Positions 1 through 6,600 of a stretch of 8,994 nucleotides of DNA are shown here, one piece after another (position 1 is the first letter of the stretch; every line of letters begins with the position of its first letter). The DNA is from Pseudomonadota bacterium (GTDB taxonomy: Bacteria; Pseudomonadota; Gammaproteobacteria; Burkholderiales; Gallionellaceae), in assembly GCA_021822115.1 (NCBI GenBank), contig JAJZSA010000082.1, forward strand, positions 1-8,994, in the 5' to 3' direction. Below the pieces are notes generated by a model. The model was not told the DNA's origin, ran no database searches, and saw only the letters and a list, made by a program, of their open reading frames with translations. Both the position numbers and the translations under genes were made by a program.

Positions 1-31
1 GTAGTACCTGATTAGTCCATCAAACTTTGAT

Positions 32-36
32 AAGGA
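32..36 (+). promoter_or_regulatory. Ribosome binding site of the H1-like gene
   Basis: AAGGA lies six bases upstream of the ATG at 43 and directly abuts the alternative ATG at 37. The spacing decides the start in favour of 43. The 42 bases of upstream sequence in the window show no convincing promoter, which may lie outside it. Confidence 0.6.
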
Positions 37-42
37 ATGAAA

Positions 43-543
43 ATGGCAACTGCAGATACCAAAGCGAAGAGCGCCTCGACCAAGAAGACGGCCGCCAAGA
101 AGCCGGCAGCGAAGAAAGCTGTCGCCAAGAAGCCTGTTGTGAAGAAGGCGGCTGCAGCGAAGAAGCCCGCAGCCAAGAAAGTCGCGGCCAAGAAGCCCGC
201 AGCGAAAAAGGCTGTAGCAGTCAAGAAGCCGGCCGCGAAGAAAGTGGTGGCCGCGAAGAAGCCAGCCGTGAAGAAGGCCGTTGCAGCGAAGAAGCCCGCA
301 GTCAAGAAAGCTGTCGTCGCGAAGAAACCGGCTGTGAAGAAAGTCGCCGCCAAGAAAGCCGTAGCGGCCAAGAAGCCGGCCGCGAAGAAAGTGGTGGCCG
401 CGAAGAAGCCAGCCGTGAAGAAGGCTGTTGCAGCGAAGAAGCCCGCAGCCAAGAAAGCTGTCGCTGCCAAGAAGCCGGCTGTGAAGAAGGTCGCCGCCAA
501 GAAGCCGGCAGCCAAGCGCGCTACGGTCAAGAAGACTGCCTGA
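43..543 (+). CDS. Histone H1-like lysine/alanine-rich DNA-binding protein
   Basis: A 166-residue protein made almost entirely of Lys, Ala, Val and Pro. After a short N-terminal segment (MATADTKAKSAS) it is a run of roughly ten-residue units of the form KKPA(A/V)KK(A/V)VA up to the C-terminus. This is the pattern of bacterial H1-like proteins (the HctB/AlgP/BpH1 type), which resemble the C-terminal tail of eukaryotic H1, bind DNA through charge and are thought to compact or modulate the nucleoid. There is no folded domain, signal peptide or membrane segment. I chose the ATG at 43 because AAGGA at 32-36 lies six bases before it; the in-frame ATG at 37 would have no spacing from that site. It ends in tandem stops (TGA TAG) and is followed by a terminator, so it is the last gene of its transcript. 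Two internal DNA blocks are near-identical (see findings). The class is safe; the exact target and role are not known. Confidence 0.9.
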   Translation: MATADTKAKSASTKKTAAKKPAAKKAVAKKPVVKKAAAAKKPAAKKVAAKKPAAKKAVAVKKPAAKKVVAAKKPAVKKAVAAKKPAVKKAVVAKKPAVKKVAAKKAVAAKKPAAKKVVAAKKPAVKKAVAAKKPAAKKAVAAKKPAVKKVAAKKPAAKRATVKKTA

Positions 544-558
544 TAGTATCTCCTTACG

Positions 559-595
559 CCGGGCAGGTGCTGCCGCATCTGCCCGGTCTTTCCTT
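559..595 (+). terminator. Rho-independent terminator of the H1-like gene
   Basis: CCGGGCAG (559-566) pairs with CTGCCCGG (579-586). The stem continues inward with GTGC/GCAT (567-570 with 575-578, one G-T wobble), giving about 12 base pairs with a four-base loop. It is followed by the T-rich stretch TCTTTCCTT. It begins 15 bases after the stop codon. On the opposite strand the hairpin has no T-run, so it probably works only for the + strand gene. Confidence 0.8.
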
Positions 596-596
596 G

Positions 597-632
597 AAAA
601 ATCCGTTTGCCTGAAGGCTGCGTGCCGTCAGG
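597..632 (-). terminator. Weak candidate terminator downstream of mgtE
   Basis: An imperfect hairpin (610-614 with 628-632, then one mismatch, then 616-618 with 624-626) lies 64 bases beyond the mgtE stop. On the - strand it is followed, eight bases later, by five Ts (complement of 597-601). The stem is short and the T-run is distant, so it may not be functional. The rest of the interval between the two convergent genes (544-695) holds the H1 terminator and nothing else that I can see. Confidence 0.25.
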
Positions 633-695
633 TTACTCTCTCGGTTTATTTGGCAGGATGCCGAAGTCGCGTCTAAGGTGCTGGCTGTCCGCTGT

Positions 696-2147
696 TCACA
701 GCAGGATCAGCGTCGCCAGGCCGAGGAAGATGAAGAAGCCACCGCTGTCGGTGATGGCGGTGAGCATGACACTGGTACCGATGGCGGGATCGCGCCCCAT
801 GCGATGCATCATCAGCGGGATGCCGATACCGACCAATGCTCCCAGTGTCAGATTGAGCAGCATGGCCGAGGTCATGACGATGCCGAGTGCCACGTTGTGA
901 TACAGGAAATAGGCGAACAGTCCGGCGAAACCGCCCCACACCAAGCCGTTCAGGCTGCTGATGGCGAGCTCCTTCAGCATCAGGCGGCGCGCATTGCCTG
1001 AGGTGACTTGTCCCAGCGCCAGCGCGCGCACCATCAGCGTGGTGGTCTGATTGGCGGAGTTGCCGGCGATACCGGCGACGATGGGCATCAATGCGGCGAG
1101 TGCGACCATCTGGGCGATGGTGGCTTCGAATTCGCCGATCACGCGCGAAGCGAAGAAGGCGGTGGCGAGGTTGAGTGCCAACCAGGCCCAGCGGTTCTGT
1201 GCCGATTTCCACACCGAGGCGAACAGGTCTTCCTCTTCGCGCAGACCGGCCTGGTTCAGCAACTCGGTATCGGATTCTTCGCGGATGTAATCGAGCACCA
1301 CGTTCACCGTGACGCGGCCGAACAGCTTGCCATCCTCGTCCACCACTGGTGCGGACACCAGGTCATAGCGCTCGAAAGCTTGCGCGGCATTTTCTGCCTT
1401 GTCGTCCGGATGCAACTGGACGACATCGGTGATCATCAGCTGGCCGACCTCTGTCTCCGGTTCGTTGACCACGATCAGGTTGATCGGCAGCACTCCCTTG
1501 AAGCGCTCTTCACGGTCGACCACGAACACCTGGTCGGTATGGTCGGGCAGTTCGTCGAAGCGGCGCAGATAGCGCGACACGGTCTCGAGCGTCACGTCCT
1601 CGCGCACATGCACCATGTTGAAGTCCATCAACGCACCGACCGATCCCTCCGGGTAGGACATCGCGGCACGCAGCTGTTCGCGCTCCTCGATGGGCAGCGC
1701 CTTGAACACATCGCGGATCACGTGCTGCGGCAGGTCGGGGGCGAGGTCGGCGATCTCGTCGGTGTCCAGCTGCTCGGCGGCTTCGCGCAATTCGTCGCGG
1801 CTCATGCTGGCTATCAGCGATTCGCGCACGGCATCGGACACTTCGATCAGGATCTCGCCGTCGCGTTCGGCCTTGACCAGGTTCCACACGATGAGGCGCT
1901 GCTCGATCGGCAACGCTTCCAGGATGTAGGCGATATCGGCCGGATGCAGCTCGTTCAGCTTATCGCTGAGTTCGGCCAGGTGGCGCTTGTGCAGCATCTT
2001 GTCCAGCAGGTCGTGGCGTTCGTCGCGCGGCAGCTCCTGGTTATGCACGACCGACTCCACCAGCGCCTGTTTTTCCAACAGGTGCTGGATCTCGTGCAGG
2101 TGGTCCTGCACGTTGTCCGTGTGGTGATGTTCGTGGATCTCAGTCAT
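696..2147 (-). CDS. mgtE: Magnesium transporter MgtE
   Basis: A 483-residue inner-membrane Mg2+ channel of the MgtE family. The order of parts fits: a charged alpha-helical N domain (about residues 40-165), two CBS domains (about 171-295) and a C-terminal membrane domain of about five helices (about 315-483). The family signature PIVAGIAGNSANQTTTLMVR is at residues 355-374. The last-helix motif TDSGGFFIF (466-474) carries D467, which corresponds to the pore Asp of Thermus MgtE. In this family the N and CBS domains sense cytosolic Mg2+ and close the pore when it is plentiful. The length is slightly above the usual 450 or so because of a His-rich start (MTEIHEHHHTDN). The ATG at 2147 is supported by GAGG six bases upstream. 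It is the last gene of the - strand array, 50 bases after mtgA, with a candidate promoter of its own. Confidence 0.95.
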   Translation of the reverse strand: MTEIHEHHHTDNVQDHLHEIQHLLEKQALVESVVHNQELPRDERHDLLDKMLHKRHLAELSDKLNELHPADIAYILEALPIEQRLIVWNLVKAERDGEILIEVSDAVRESLIASMSRDELREAAEQLDTDEIADLAPDLPQHVIRDVFKALPIEEREQLRAAMSYPEGSVGALMDFNMVHVREDVTLETVSRYLRRFDELPDHTDQVFVVDREERFKGVLPINLIVVNEPETEVGQLMITDVVQLHPDDKAENAAQAFERYDLVSAPVVDEDGKLFGRVTVNVVLDYIREESDTELLNQAGLREEEDLFASVWKSAQNRWAWLALNLATAFFASRVIGEFEATIAQMVALAALMPIVAGIAGNSANQTTTLMVRALALGQVTSGNARRLMLKELAISSLNGLVWGGFAGLFAYFLYHNVALGIVMTSAMLLNLTLGALVGIGIPLMMHRMGRDPAIGTSVMLTAITDSGGFFIFLGLATLILL

Positions 2148-2171
2148 CGCGCGCCTCGCAGAATGGGCGCT

Positions 2172-2201
2172 ATTTTAAGGAAAACGGACGCGCGGTGTCA
2201 G
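2172..2201 (-). promoter_or_regulatory. Candidate sigma-70 promoter for mgtE
   Basis: On the - strand CTGACA (2201-2196, five of six matches to TTGACA) and TAAAAT (2177-2172, five of six matches to TATAAT) are separated by 18 bases. The -35 box overlaps the mtgA stop codon. Transcription would start near 2165 and give a leader of about 18 bases, just enough for the GAGG ribosome site. That is too short for an Mg2+-sensing M-box riboswitch, and none is visible. This would let mgtE be expressed apart from the genes upstream. It is a pattern match only. Confidence 0.4.
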
Positions 2202-2893
2202 GGAATCTCGGCGTACGGCATGCGATCGAGGATGATCAGCGTCTTGCGCAGCATGCCGGGTGCCTGGCGATGGCGGTCGTAATAACGGGGGTTGGGCACC
2301 ATGGCGGCCAGCCGCGCCGCTTGTTCTGTCGACAGGCGGGCGGCGCTCACGCCAAAGTAGTGGCGCGCGGCCGCCTCGGCGCCGAACACGCCGTCGCCCC
2401 ATTCGATCACGTTCAGGTAGATCTCGAAGATGCGTCGCTTGTCCATTACCGCCTCCAGCATCAGCGTGATGAAGGCTTCTTCCAGCTTGCGCCAGGGCGT
2501 GCGCCGGGTGGACAGGAACAGGTTCTTGGCCAGTTGCTGGCTGATGGTGGAGCCGCCAGCGACGATCTTGCCTTTCTTCAGGTTCTTCTCATACGCCTTC
2601 TGGATGCCATCCCAGTCGAAGCCCTCGTGGTCAACGAACTTGGCGTCCTCGGCGGCGATCAATGCGCGCTTCAGGTTGGGCGAGATCTTCTCGTATGGCA
2701 CCCATTTGTGTTGCAGGGCGGCCTTGGGGTTCTTGTCCTGCATGGCTTCCAGGCGGTCGCTCATGAAAGCGCTGCTGGACGGATCGAACCAGTTCCACCA
2801 TACGATATGCGCGAACAGCCACAACTGGTAGAGCACCAGCAGTGCCAACAGCCCCAGCAGCACGCGCCAGAGCAAGCCCTTCACACGTTTCAT
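2198..2893 (-). CDS. mtgA: Monofunctional biosynthetic peptidoglycan transglycosylase MtgA
   Basis: A 231-residue family GT51 glycosyltransferase that polymerises lipid II into glycan strands at the outer face of the inner membrane, without a transpeptidase domain. An N-terminal membrane anchor (about residues 7-28) precedes the catalytic domain. The GT51 motifs are intact: AAEDAKFVDHEGFD (80-93) with the catalytic Glu at 82, GGSTISQQLAKN (113-124), KLEEAFITLMLE (136-147), and the long KRRIFEIYLN segment (152-161) leading to GVFGAEAAARHYFG (168-181). The length is typical for MtgA. I chose the ATG at 2893 because MKRVKGLLWR starts the anchor cleanly and because it forms an ATGA overlap with the aroE stop, which suggests translational coupling; no strong ribosome site precedes it. 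A longer reading starting at 2944 would add 17 residues that lie wholly inside aroE and are unlikely. Confidence 0.95.
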   Translation of the reverse strand: MKRVKGLLWRVLLGLLALLVLYQLWLFAHIVWWNWFDPSSSAFMSDRLEAMQDKNPKAALQHKWVPYEKISPNLKRALIAAEDAKFVDHEGFDWDGIQKAYEKNLKKGKIVAGGSTISQQLAKNLFLSTRRTPWRKLEEAFITLMLEAVMDKRRIFEIYLNVIEWGDGVFGAEAAARHYFGVSAARLSTEQAARLAAMVPNPRYYDRHRQAPGMLRKTLIILDRMPYAEIP

Positions 2894-3696
2894 GAACGCA
2901 GCTGTTGCAGGACGACTCGGGTATCGGGTTTGACGCCACGCCACAGGTCGAACGCCACGGCCGCCTGTTCTACCAGCATGCCCAGGCCGTCGGCGACGAT
3001 GGCGGCGCCATGTTGGCGGGCGTAGGCCATGAACGGCGTCTCGCGCCCGTACATCATGTCGTAGGCCAGCGCACCCGGCTTGAACAGGCCGGGCGGCAGC
3101 GGCGGCAGCTCATCGCGCAATCCGCTGGAGGTGGCGTTGATGACGATGTCGTAACTGCGTCCGGGCAGGTCTTCGTAACGTCGCGTACGCACCGAGCACG
3201 GCCCTTCGAACTCCTTCACCAGCGCCTGCGCCTTCTCCATGTTGCGGTTGGCGACCTCGATGCTGACGCCGGCATTGAACAGCGGCCACATCACGCCGGC
3301 CGCCGCACCTCCCGCGCCCAACAGCAGCACATCCTTCCACATCATGTCCACGCCCAGATTCTGCTGGATGTCGAGCACCAGGCCCGGCCCGTCGGTATTG
3401 GTGCCGAGTATCTTGCCGTCGCGGAAGATCAGCGTATTGACCGCCTTCGCATCCTGCGCCCGCTGTCCCAGTTCATCGCACAACTGATAGGCCTCGAACT
3501 TGAACGGCACCGTGACGTTGCAGCCCCGGTAGCCCTCGTCGCGCAGACGGCGCACCGTATCAGCAAAACCCTCCAGCGGTGCTTCGATGGCTTCATAGCT
3601 GAGGTCCTGCCCGGTCTGTTCCGCAAACAGGCGGTGGATCAGCGGCGATTTACTGTGGGCGATGGGGTTGCCGAGGACGGCGTAACGGTCGGTCAT
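2890..3696 (-). CDS. aroE: Shikimate dehydrogenase (NADP+) AroE
   Basis: A 268-residue cytosolic enzyme that reduces 3-dehydroshikimate to shikimate with NADPH, a late step of the shikimate pathway. The substrate domain carries SKSP (15-18), NVTVPFK (60-66, with catalytic Lys 66), Asn 87 and NTDG (100-103, with catalytic Asp 102). The nucleotide fold carries GAGGAA (127-132) and an NRN motif (150-152) in place of the more common NRT, where the Arg contacts the NADP phosphate. NATSSG (187-192) and GLGMLVEQA (237-245) complete the active-site signature. Length and motifs are those of true AroE rather than the quinate-using YdiB. The start at 3696 gives the standard YAVLGNPIAHSKSP N-terminus, although no clear ribosome site precedes it. 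It follows the permease gene by 41 bases and overlaps mtgA by four. Confidence 0.96.
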   Translation of the reverse strand: MTDRYAVLGNPIAHSKSPLIHRLFAEQTGQDLSYEAIEAPLEGFADTVRRLRDEGYRGCNVTVPFKFEAYQLCDELGQRAQDAKAVNTLIFRDGKILGTNTDGPGLVLDIQQNLGVDMMWKDVLLLGAGGAAAGVMWPLFNAGVSIEVANRNMEKAQALVKEFEGPCSVRTRRYEDLPGRSYDIVINATSSGLRDELPPLPPGLFKPGALAYDMMYGRETPFMAYARQHGAAIVADGLGMLVEQAAVAFDLWRGVKPDTRVVLQQLRS

Positions 3697-3728
3697 GCTG
3701 GTGGAATGTTGCGTTCTGGACGGCGCGG

Positions 3729-3734
3729 ATTATA
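3729..3734 (-). promoter_or_regulatory. Possible -10 box upstream of aroE
   Basis: The - strand reads a perfect TATAAT here, in one of the few gaps of the array and in an otherwise GC-rich stretch. Initiation would fall near 3722, about 25 bases before the aroE ATG. No hexamer resembling TTGACA lies 16 to 18 bases upstream and there is no extended -10 TG, so it may be chance or need an activator. Confidence 0.28.
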
Positions 3735-3737
3735 GCT

Positions 3738-4481
3738 TCATTCGCGCTGCTGGCCGATGGACATCAACGTACCGCACAGGGCCATCGCCCACACGATTGC
3801 CGCCCCCGCAGGCAGGTCGAACCACACCGACAGCAACAACCCTGTGGCATAGCCGGCGATACCGATGGTGAAGGCCCAAGGGTAGCGTCGGGTTGTGCAG
3901 CGATGGGTGGCGAGCGCGGGCAGGATGAGGCTGGCGAACACTAGGTAGACGCCGACCAGTTGCACCGAGGCGGTGATGGCGAGGGCGAACAGGCCGTAGA
4001 AGCCGAAGTGGCCGAGTTGGTTGCGTAGCAGTCGCCACAGGGTGAGCAACACGGCGGAGAGCACGGCGGTGGCGATGAGCTGGCTATCCGACACCCACAG
4101 GATCTGGCCGACCAGCAAGTCCTTCAGGTGCTCGCCCGCATGCACGTCGCGGCTCATCAGCAGTATGCCGGCGGTGGCGGCGAGTACGAAGGTGAGACCG
4201 ATGGCGGCTTCCTTCACCGCCGGCGTGCGGCGTTCGATCCAGGCCAGCAGGCCCGCACCGCACAGCGCGCTGCTGGCGGCGAAGCCTTGCACCAGCAGCG
4301 GATTCTCTTGCAGCCCGAGCAGGCTGGCGCCGACCACGCCCAGCCCGGCGATCTGCGCGACGGCGAGGTCGGCGAAGATCACGCCGCGTTGCAGCACACG
4401 CATGCCGAACGGGATGTGCGTGGATAACACCAGCAAGCCGGCGAGGAAAGCGGGCAGCAGGATGCTCAGTTCGATGTTCAT
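3738..4481 (-). CDS. Metal (probably zinc) ABC transporter permease, ZnuB-like (ABC-3 family)
   Basis: A 247-residue inner-membrane protein with about seven or eight hydrophobic helices and few polar loops. It has the conserved blocks of ABC-3 permeases: RGVIFADLAVAQIAGLG (32-48), the loop HAGEHLKDLLVGQILWVS (114-131) that follows the fourth helix and would contact the ATPase, QLVGVYLVFASLILPALA (174-191), and DLPAGAAIVW (222-231) near the end. This family moves Zn2+, Mn2+ or Fe2+ from a periplasmic receptor into the cytosol; sequence alone does not fix the metal. Its ATG overlaps the stop of the receptor gene (ATGA) and has AAGG six bases upstream, so the two are very likely coupled partners. 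No ATPase gene lies on either side, so ATP hydrolysis must come from a protein encoded elsewhere. Confidence 0.88.
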   Translation of the reverse strand: MNIELSILLPAFLAGLLVLSTHIPFGMRVLQRGVIFADLAVAQIAGLGVVGASLLGLQENPLLVQGFAASSALCGAGLLAWIERRTPAVKEAAIGLTFVLAATAGILLMSRDVHAGEHLKDLLVGQILWVSDSQLIATAVLSAVLLTLWRLLRNQLGHFGFYGLFALAITASVQLVGVYLVFASLILPALATHRCTTRRYPWAFTIGIAGYATGLLLSVWFDLPAGAAIVWAMALCGTLMSIGQQRE

Positions 4482-5368
4482 TGCAGGCCTTTCAGCAGGC
4501 GCGCCACGGTGTCGTCGAACAGGCGGTACAGGTCTTTTGCTTCATCGTTGCCGCCCACGGTATACGGCAATTCGACGGCGGCGATGCCGGCGCGTTGGGC
4601 GATCCATTCTGACGGACGGCCGTCCTGATAGGCTGCGCGCAGCACCATCTTGGCCGGTTGTCGTTGCAAGGTCGCCAGCACCTGCGCCAGCCAGGCGGCG
4701 CTGGGATCCATGCCGGGCTTGGGTTCCAGCACGGCGACCTGGCGCAGCCCCAGCCAGGCGGCGAGGTAAGGGAAGCCCTGGTGTTGCACCACCACCGGTA
4801 CGCCTTTGAGCGGCGCGGCCTGTTGTTCCCACTTGGCGATGGCGGCGCGCCAGTCATGCTCGAACGCGGCCAGATGTTGCCGGTATGCGCCGGCATGGGC
4901 GGGATCGAGCTGGGCCAGGCGTGCGCTCAGTGCCGCGGCGATGGGCAGGAAGTTGCGCGCATCGGTCTGGATGTGCGGATTGCCGCGTGCATGCACATCA
5001 CCGTCGGCGCGGTCGAGGCGGCTCGGCACTTCCAGCATGGTGACGGCATCCGCTGCTTCGAAATAGCCGTCGCTGCCGGGTTGTACTTTGCCATTGCTGG
5101 ATTCGCGCAGCACCACCGGCAGCCAGGCCATCTCCAGTTCGGCGCCGGTGCACACCACCAGGTCTGCGCGGCGCGCCCTGGCGATCAGGCTGGGGCGTGC
5201 CTCGATGCGGTGCGGGTCTTGCAGGGCGCCGGTGGCGGTGTAGATGTCGGCATCCGGTGCCAGTTGGCGGGCGAGCGCGGCCCATTCGGGTTCGCAGGCG
5301 AACAGGTTGAGTGCCTGCGTCGGGCCGCTCGATGTCAGCAGGACAAGGATGAATAAGAATCGGCGCAT
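4478..5368 (-). CDS. Periplasmic metal-binding protein of a zinc-type ABC transporter (ZnuA-like, cluster A-I)
   Basis: A 296-residue exported receptor. A signal peptide (residues 1 to about 19, ending TQA) precedes a mature part that opens LNLFACEPEWAAL. The likely metal ligands are His 53 in DPHRIEARPS, His 132 in GNPHIQTD, His 196 in VVVQHQGFPYL and an acidic residue near the C-terminus, probably Asp 275 in VGGND. The spacing matches cluster A-I proteins that deliver Zn2+ or Mn2+ to ABC-3 permeases. It lacks the long His/Asp-rich loop of E. coli ZnuA. The absence of a lipobox indicates a soluble periplasmic form. The start at 5368 has a perfect AGGAGG five bases upstream, partly formed by the stop codon of the upstream outer-membrane gene. 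Zinc is favoured by the context and by the three His ligands, but manganese is not excluded. Confidence 0.87.
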   Translation of the reverse strand: MRRFLFILVLLTSSGPTQALNLFACEPEWAALARQLAPDADIYTATGALQDPHRIEARPSLIARARRADLVVCTGAELEMAWLPVVLRESSNGKVQPGSDGYFEAADAVTMLEVPSRLDRADGDVHARGNPHIQTDARNFLPIAAALSARLAQLDPAHAGAYRQHLAAFEHDWRAAIAKWEQQAAPLKGVPVVVQHQGFPYLAAWLGLRQVAVLEPKPGMDPSAAWLAQVLATLQRQPAKMVLRAAYQDGRPSEWIAQRAGIAAVELPYTVGGNDEAKDLYRLFDDTVARLLKGLQ

Positions 5369-5373
5369 GGTTT

Positions 5374-5379
5374 CCTCCT
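5374..5379 (-). promoter_or_regulatory. Strong ribosome binding site of the metal-binding protein gene
   Basis: AGGAGG (- strand 5379-5374) lies five bases before the ATG at 5368. It overlaps the TAG stop of the preceding barrel gene (5380-5378), so that stop and this site read as TAGGAGG. Confidence 0.75.
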
Positions 5380-6574
5380 AGTAGCTGTGCGCGCCGTGCG
5401 CGCCCAGACTCATGATGTATTGCACGAAGAGCTGCTTGTCGCTCAGGTTCTGGCGTGACTGGTCGTTGGCCAGTTGTACGCGGATGCGCGAAAACTCGCT
5501 CGGGCTGTAGTCCAGCATCAAGGTCGTGCGGCTCGGTTTGAAGGCATAGTTGGCGATCACGTTGGTGGCATTGGCGGTGCCGACGCTGGCGCTGCCGGGA
5601 TCGAGCCGGTCGATGCGCAGCGCGGTGCGCCAGCGCGGCATGAACTGATACACGCCTTGCATATACCAGCCGCGTTGCGTGACGGCATAGCTGTCGGTGA
5701 CATTAGTGCCACCGCTACCCGTGTCGTAGCTCAGATCGCCGTTCTCGTTGCGGCGGAAATACTCGCCTTGCAGTTTCAGGTAACGCTCCTTGATGTTGCC
5801 GTTGGGCGCATATTTCCACACCAGGTCCAGCCCGGCGGTGCGGCTGTCGCCGGTGAACTGATCGGTGACGGTGTTGCCGTGCAGGTCGGGCACCTTGCTG
5901 CTCTCGCGTGCCACGGCGCGCGTGCGATGCAGGGAAAGACCGGCGCGCCAGCTCTGCTCGCTACCGATGTCATCGCCCACGTGCAGGAACAACACGCCCG
6001 CGCCGCTGCCGTTCTTGGCGCGATCCGTGCCGGGGAAGCCGCGTCCCTTGCCCATCTCGCCGCCGAGTTCGACGAACAGTTCGGTCGGCGCCAGCCATTT
6101 GAGTTGCACGCCGTCCTCGCCCAGCTGGTTCTCCCACAACGCGGCATACACCAGCGGCTGGTCGACGAAGTCCCAGGCATGCGCGTGCTGCTCGTTGAGG
6201 TAACCGAGACCGGAGAAGAAGCGGCCGAACTTGAGGTTGAGGCCGTCGCCCAGCGACGTGCTCTGCACATAGGCATTCTCCACGCTGACGCCGCCGGCAG
6301 CGGCGAGCGCGAGGGTGGCGACGCCGCGGAACTGCGGATCGACGTTGGCGGAGATGCCCATCTCCGATTCGCCGATGTTGAAGCCTTGTTCATGGCCGGG
6401 GTTGGGGTTCATGGCGAAGCCGGTGGCGGGCGTCGCCGGGTCTTGTCGCAGGCTGGCATAGGTGCCGGACAGGATCAGCGAGAAGGCCGGGTTGAAGGCC
6501 GCTTCATTCGCGGCCTGGGCGTGGCTGGCGAGTCCGAGCAGGACGAGCGCGCACAAACGTTTGATATCGAACAT
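5378..6574 (-). CDS. Outer-membrane beta-barrel protein, putative zinc-regulated TonB-dependent receptor type
   Basis: A 398-residue exported protein. A signal peptide (residues 1-21, ending SHAQA) is followed by a mature part rich in alternating polar and hydrophobic segments with aromatic residues and Gly turns, typical of outer-membrane strands; examples are GLNLKFGRFFSGLGYL and RTTLMLDYSPSEFSRIRVQL. It ends with a strand and an aromatic residue (QYIMSLGAHGAHSY). I do not see a TonB box or an N-terminal plug domain, and 400 residues is short for a classical TonB-dependent receptor (600 or more). The C-terminal GAHGAH ending and the ZnuA-like neighbour match a family that, from memory, is annotated as zinc-regulated TonB-dependent outer-membrane receptor. 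A plain porin-like channel is the alternative. The ATG at 6574 is chosen because AAGGAG lies six bases upstream and the signal peptide begins there; the frame stays open for 76 codons upstream without export features. Confidence 0.8.
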   Translation of the reverse strand: MFDIKRLCALVLLGLASHAQAANEAAFNPAFSLILSGTYASLRQDPATPATGFAMNPNPGHEQGFNIGESEMGISANVDPQFRGVATLALAAAGGVSVENAYVQSTSLGDGLNLKFGRFFSGLGYLNEQHAHAWDFVDQPLVYAALWENQLGEDGVQLKWLAPTELFVELGGEMGKGRGFPGTDRAKNGSGAGVLFLHVGDDIGSEQSWRAGLSLHRTRAVARESSKVPDLHGNTVTDQFTGDSRTAGLDLVWKYAPNGNIKERYLKLQGEYFRRNENGDLSYDTGSGGTNVTDSYAVTQRGWYMQGVYQFMPRWRTALRIDRLDPGSASVGTANATNVIANYAFKPSRTTLMLDYSPSEFSRIRVQLANDQSRQNLSDKQLFVQYIMSLGAHGAHSY

Positions 6575-6580
6575 CGATGA

Positions 6581-6586
6581 CTCCTT
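6581..6586 (-). promoter_or_regulatory. Ribosome binding site fixing the start of the outer-membrane barrel gene
   Basis: AAGGAG on the - strand (6586-6581) stands six bases before the ATG at 6574, a near-ideal arrangement that decides the start within a longer open frame reaching 6802. Confidence 0.7.
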
Positions 6587-6600
6587 GCAAGATGGATGGT

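Noticed and set aside
61..540. Tandem repetitive DNA that might suggest a CRISPR or satellite array
   Set aside because: Units are in frame, not separated by unique spacers of constant length, and encode a known type of low-complexity protein.
12..614. Alternative frames across the H1-like gene, including a Phe/Ala/Thr-rich reading on the - strand
   Set aside because: These arise from the lysine-rich repeat. The AAKKPA reading on the + strand has the ribosome site, tandem stops and terminator.
2148..2197. An M-box magnesium riboswitch before mgtE
   Set aside because: The gap is only 50 bases and has none of the required helices; the element needs well over 100 bases.
1008..2282. A 424-codon open frame on the + strand opposite mgtE
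   Set aside because: It is the complement of a confident MgtE protein with all family motifs. Its translation is rich in His, Gln and Asp with no domain or plausible start signal, which is typical of an antisense shadow in GC-rich DNA.
5474..6580. A 368-codon open frame on the + strand opposite the outer-membrane barrel gene
   Set aside because: The - strand frame has a signal peptide, strong ribosome site and barrel features; the + strand reading has only the low-complexity Ala/Gly/Val/His bias of a shadow frame.
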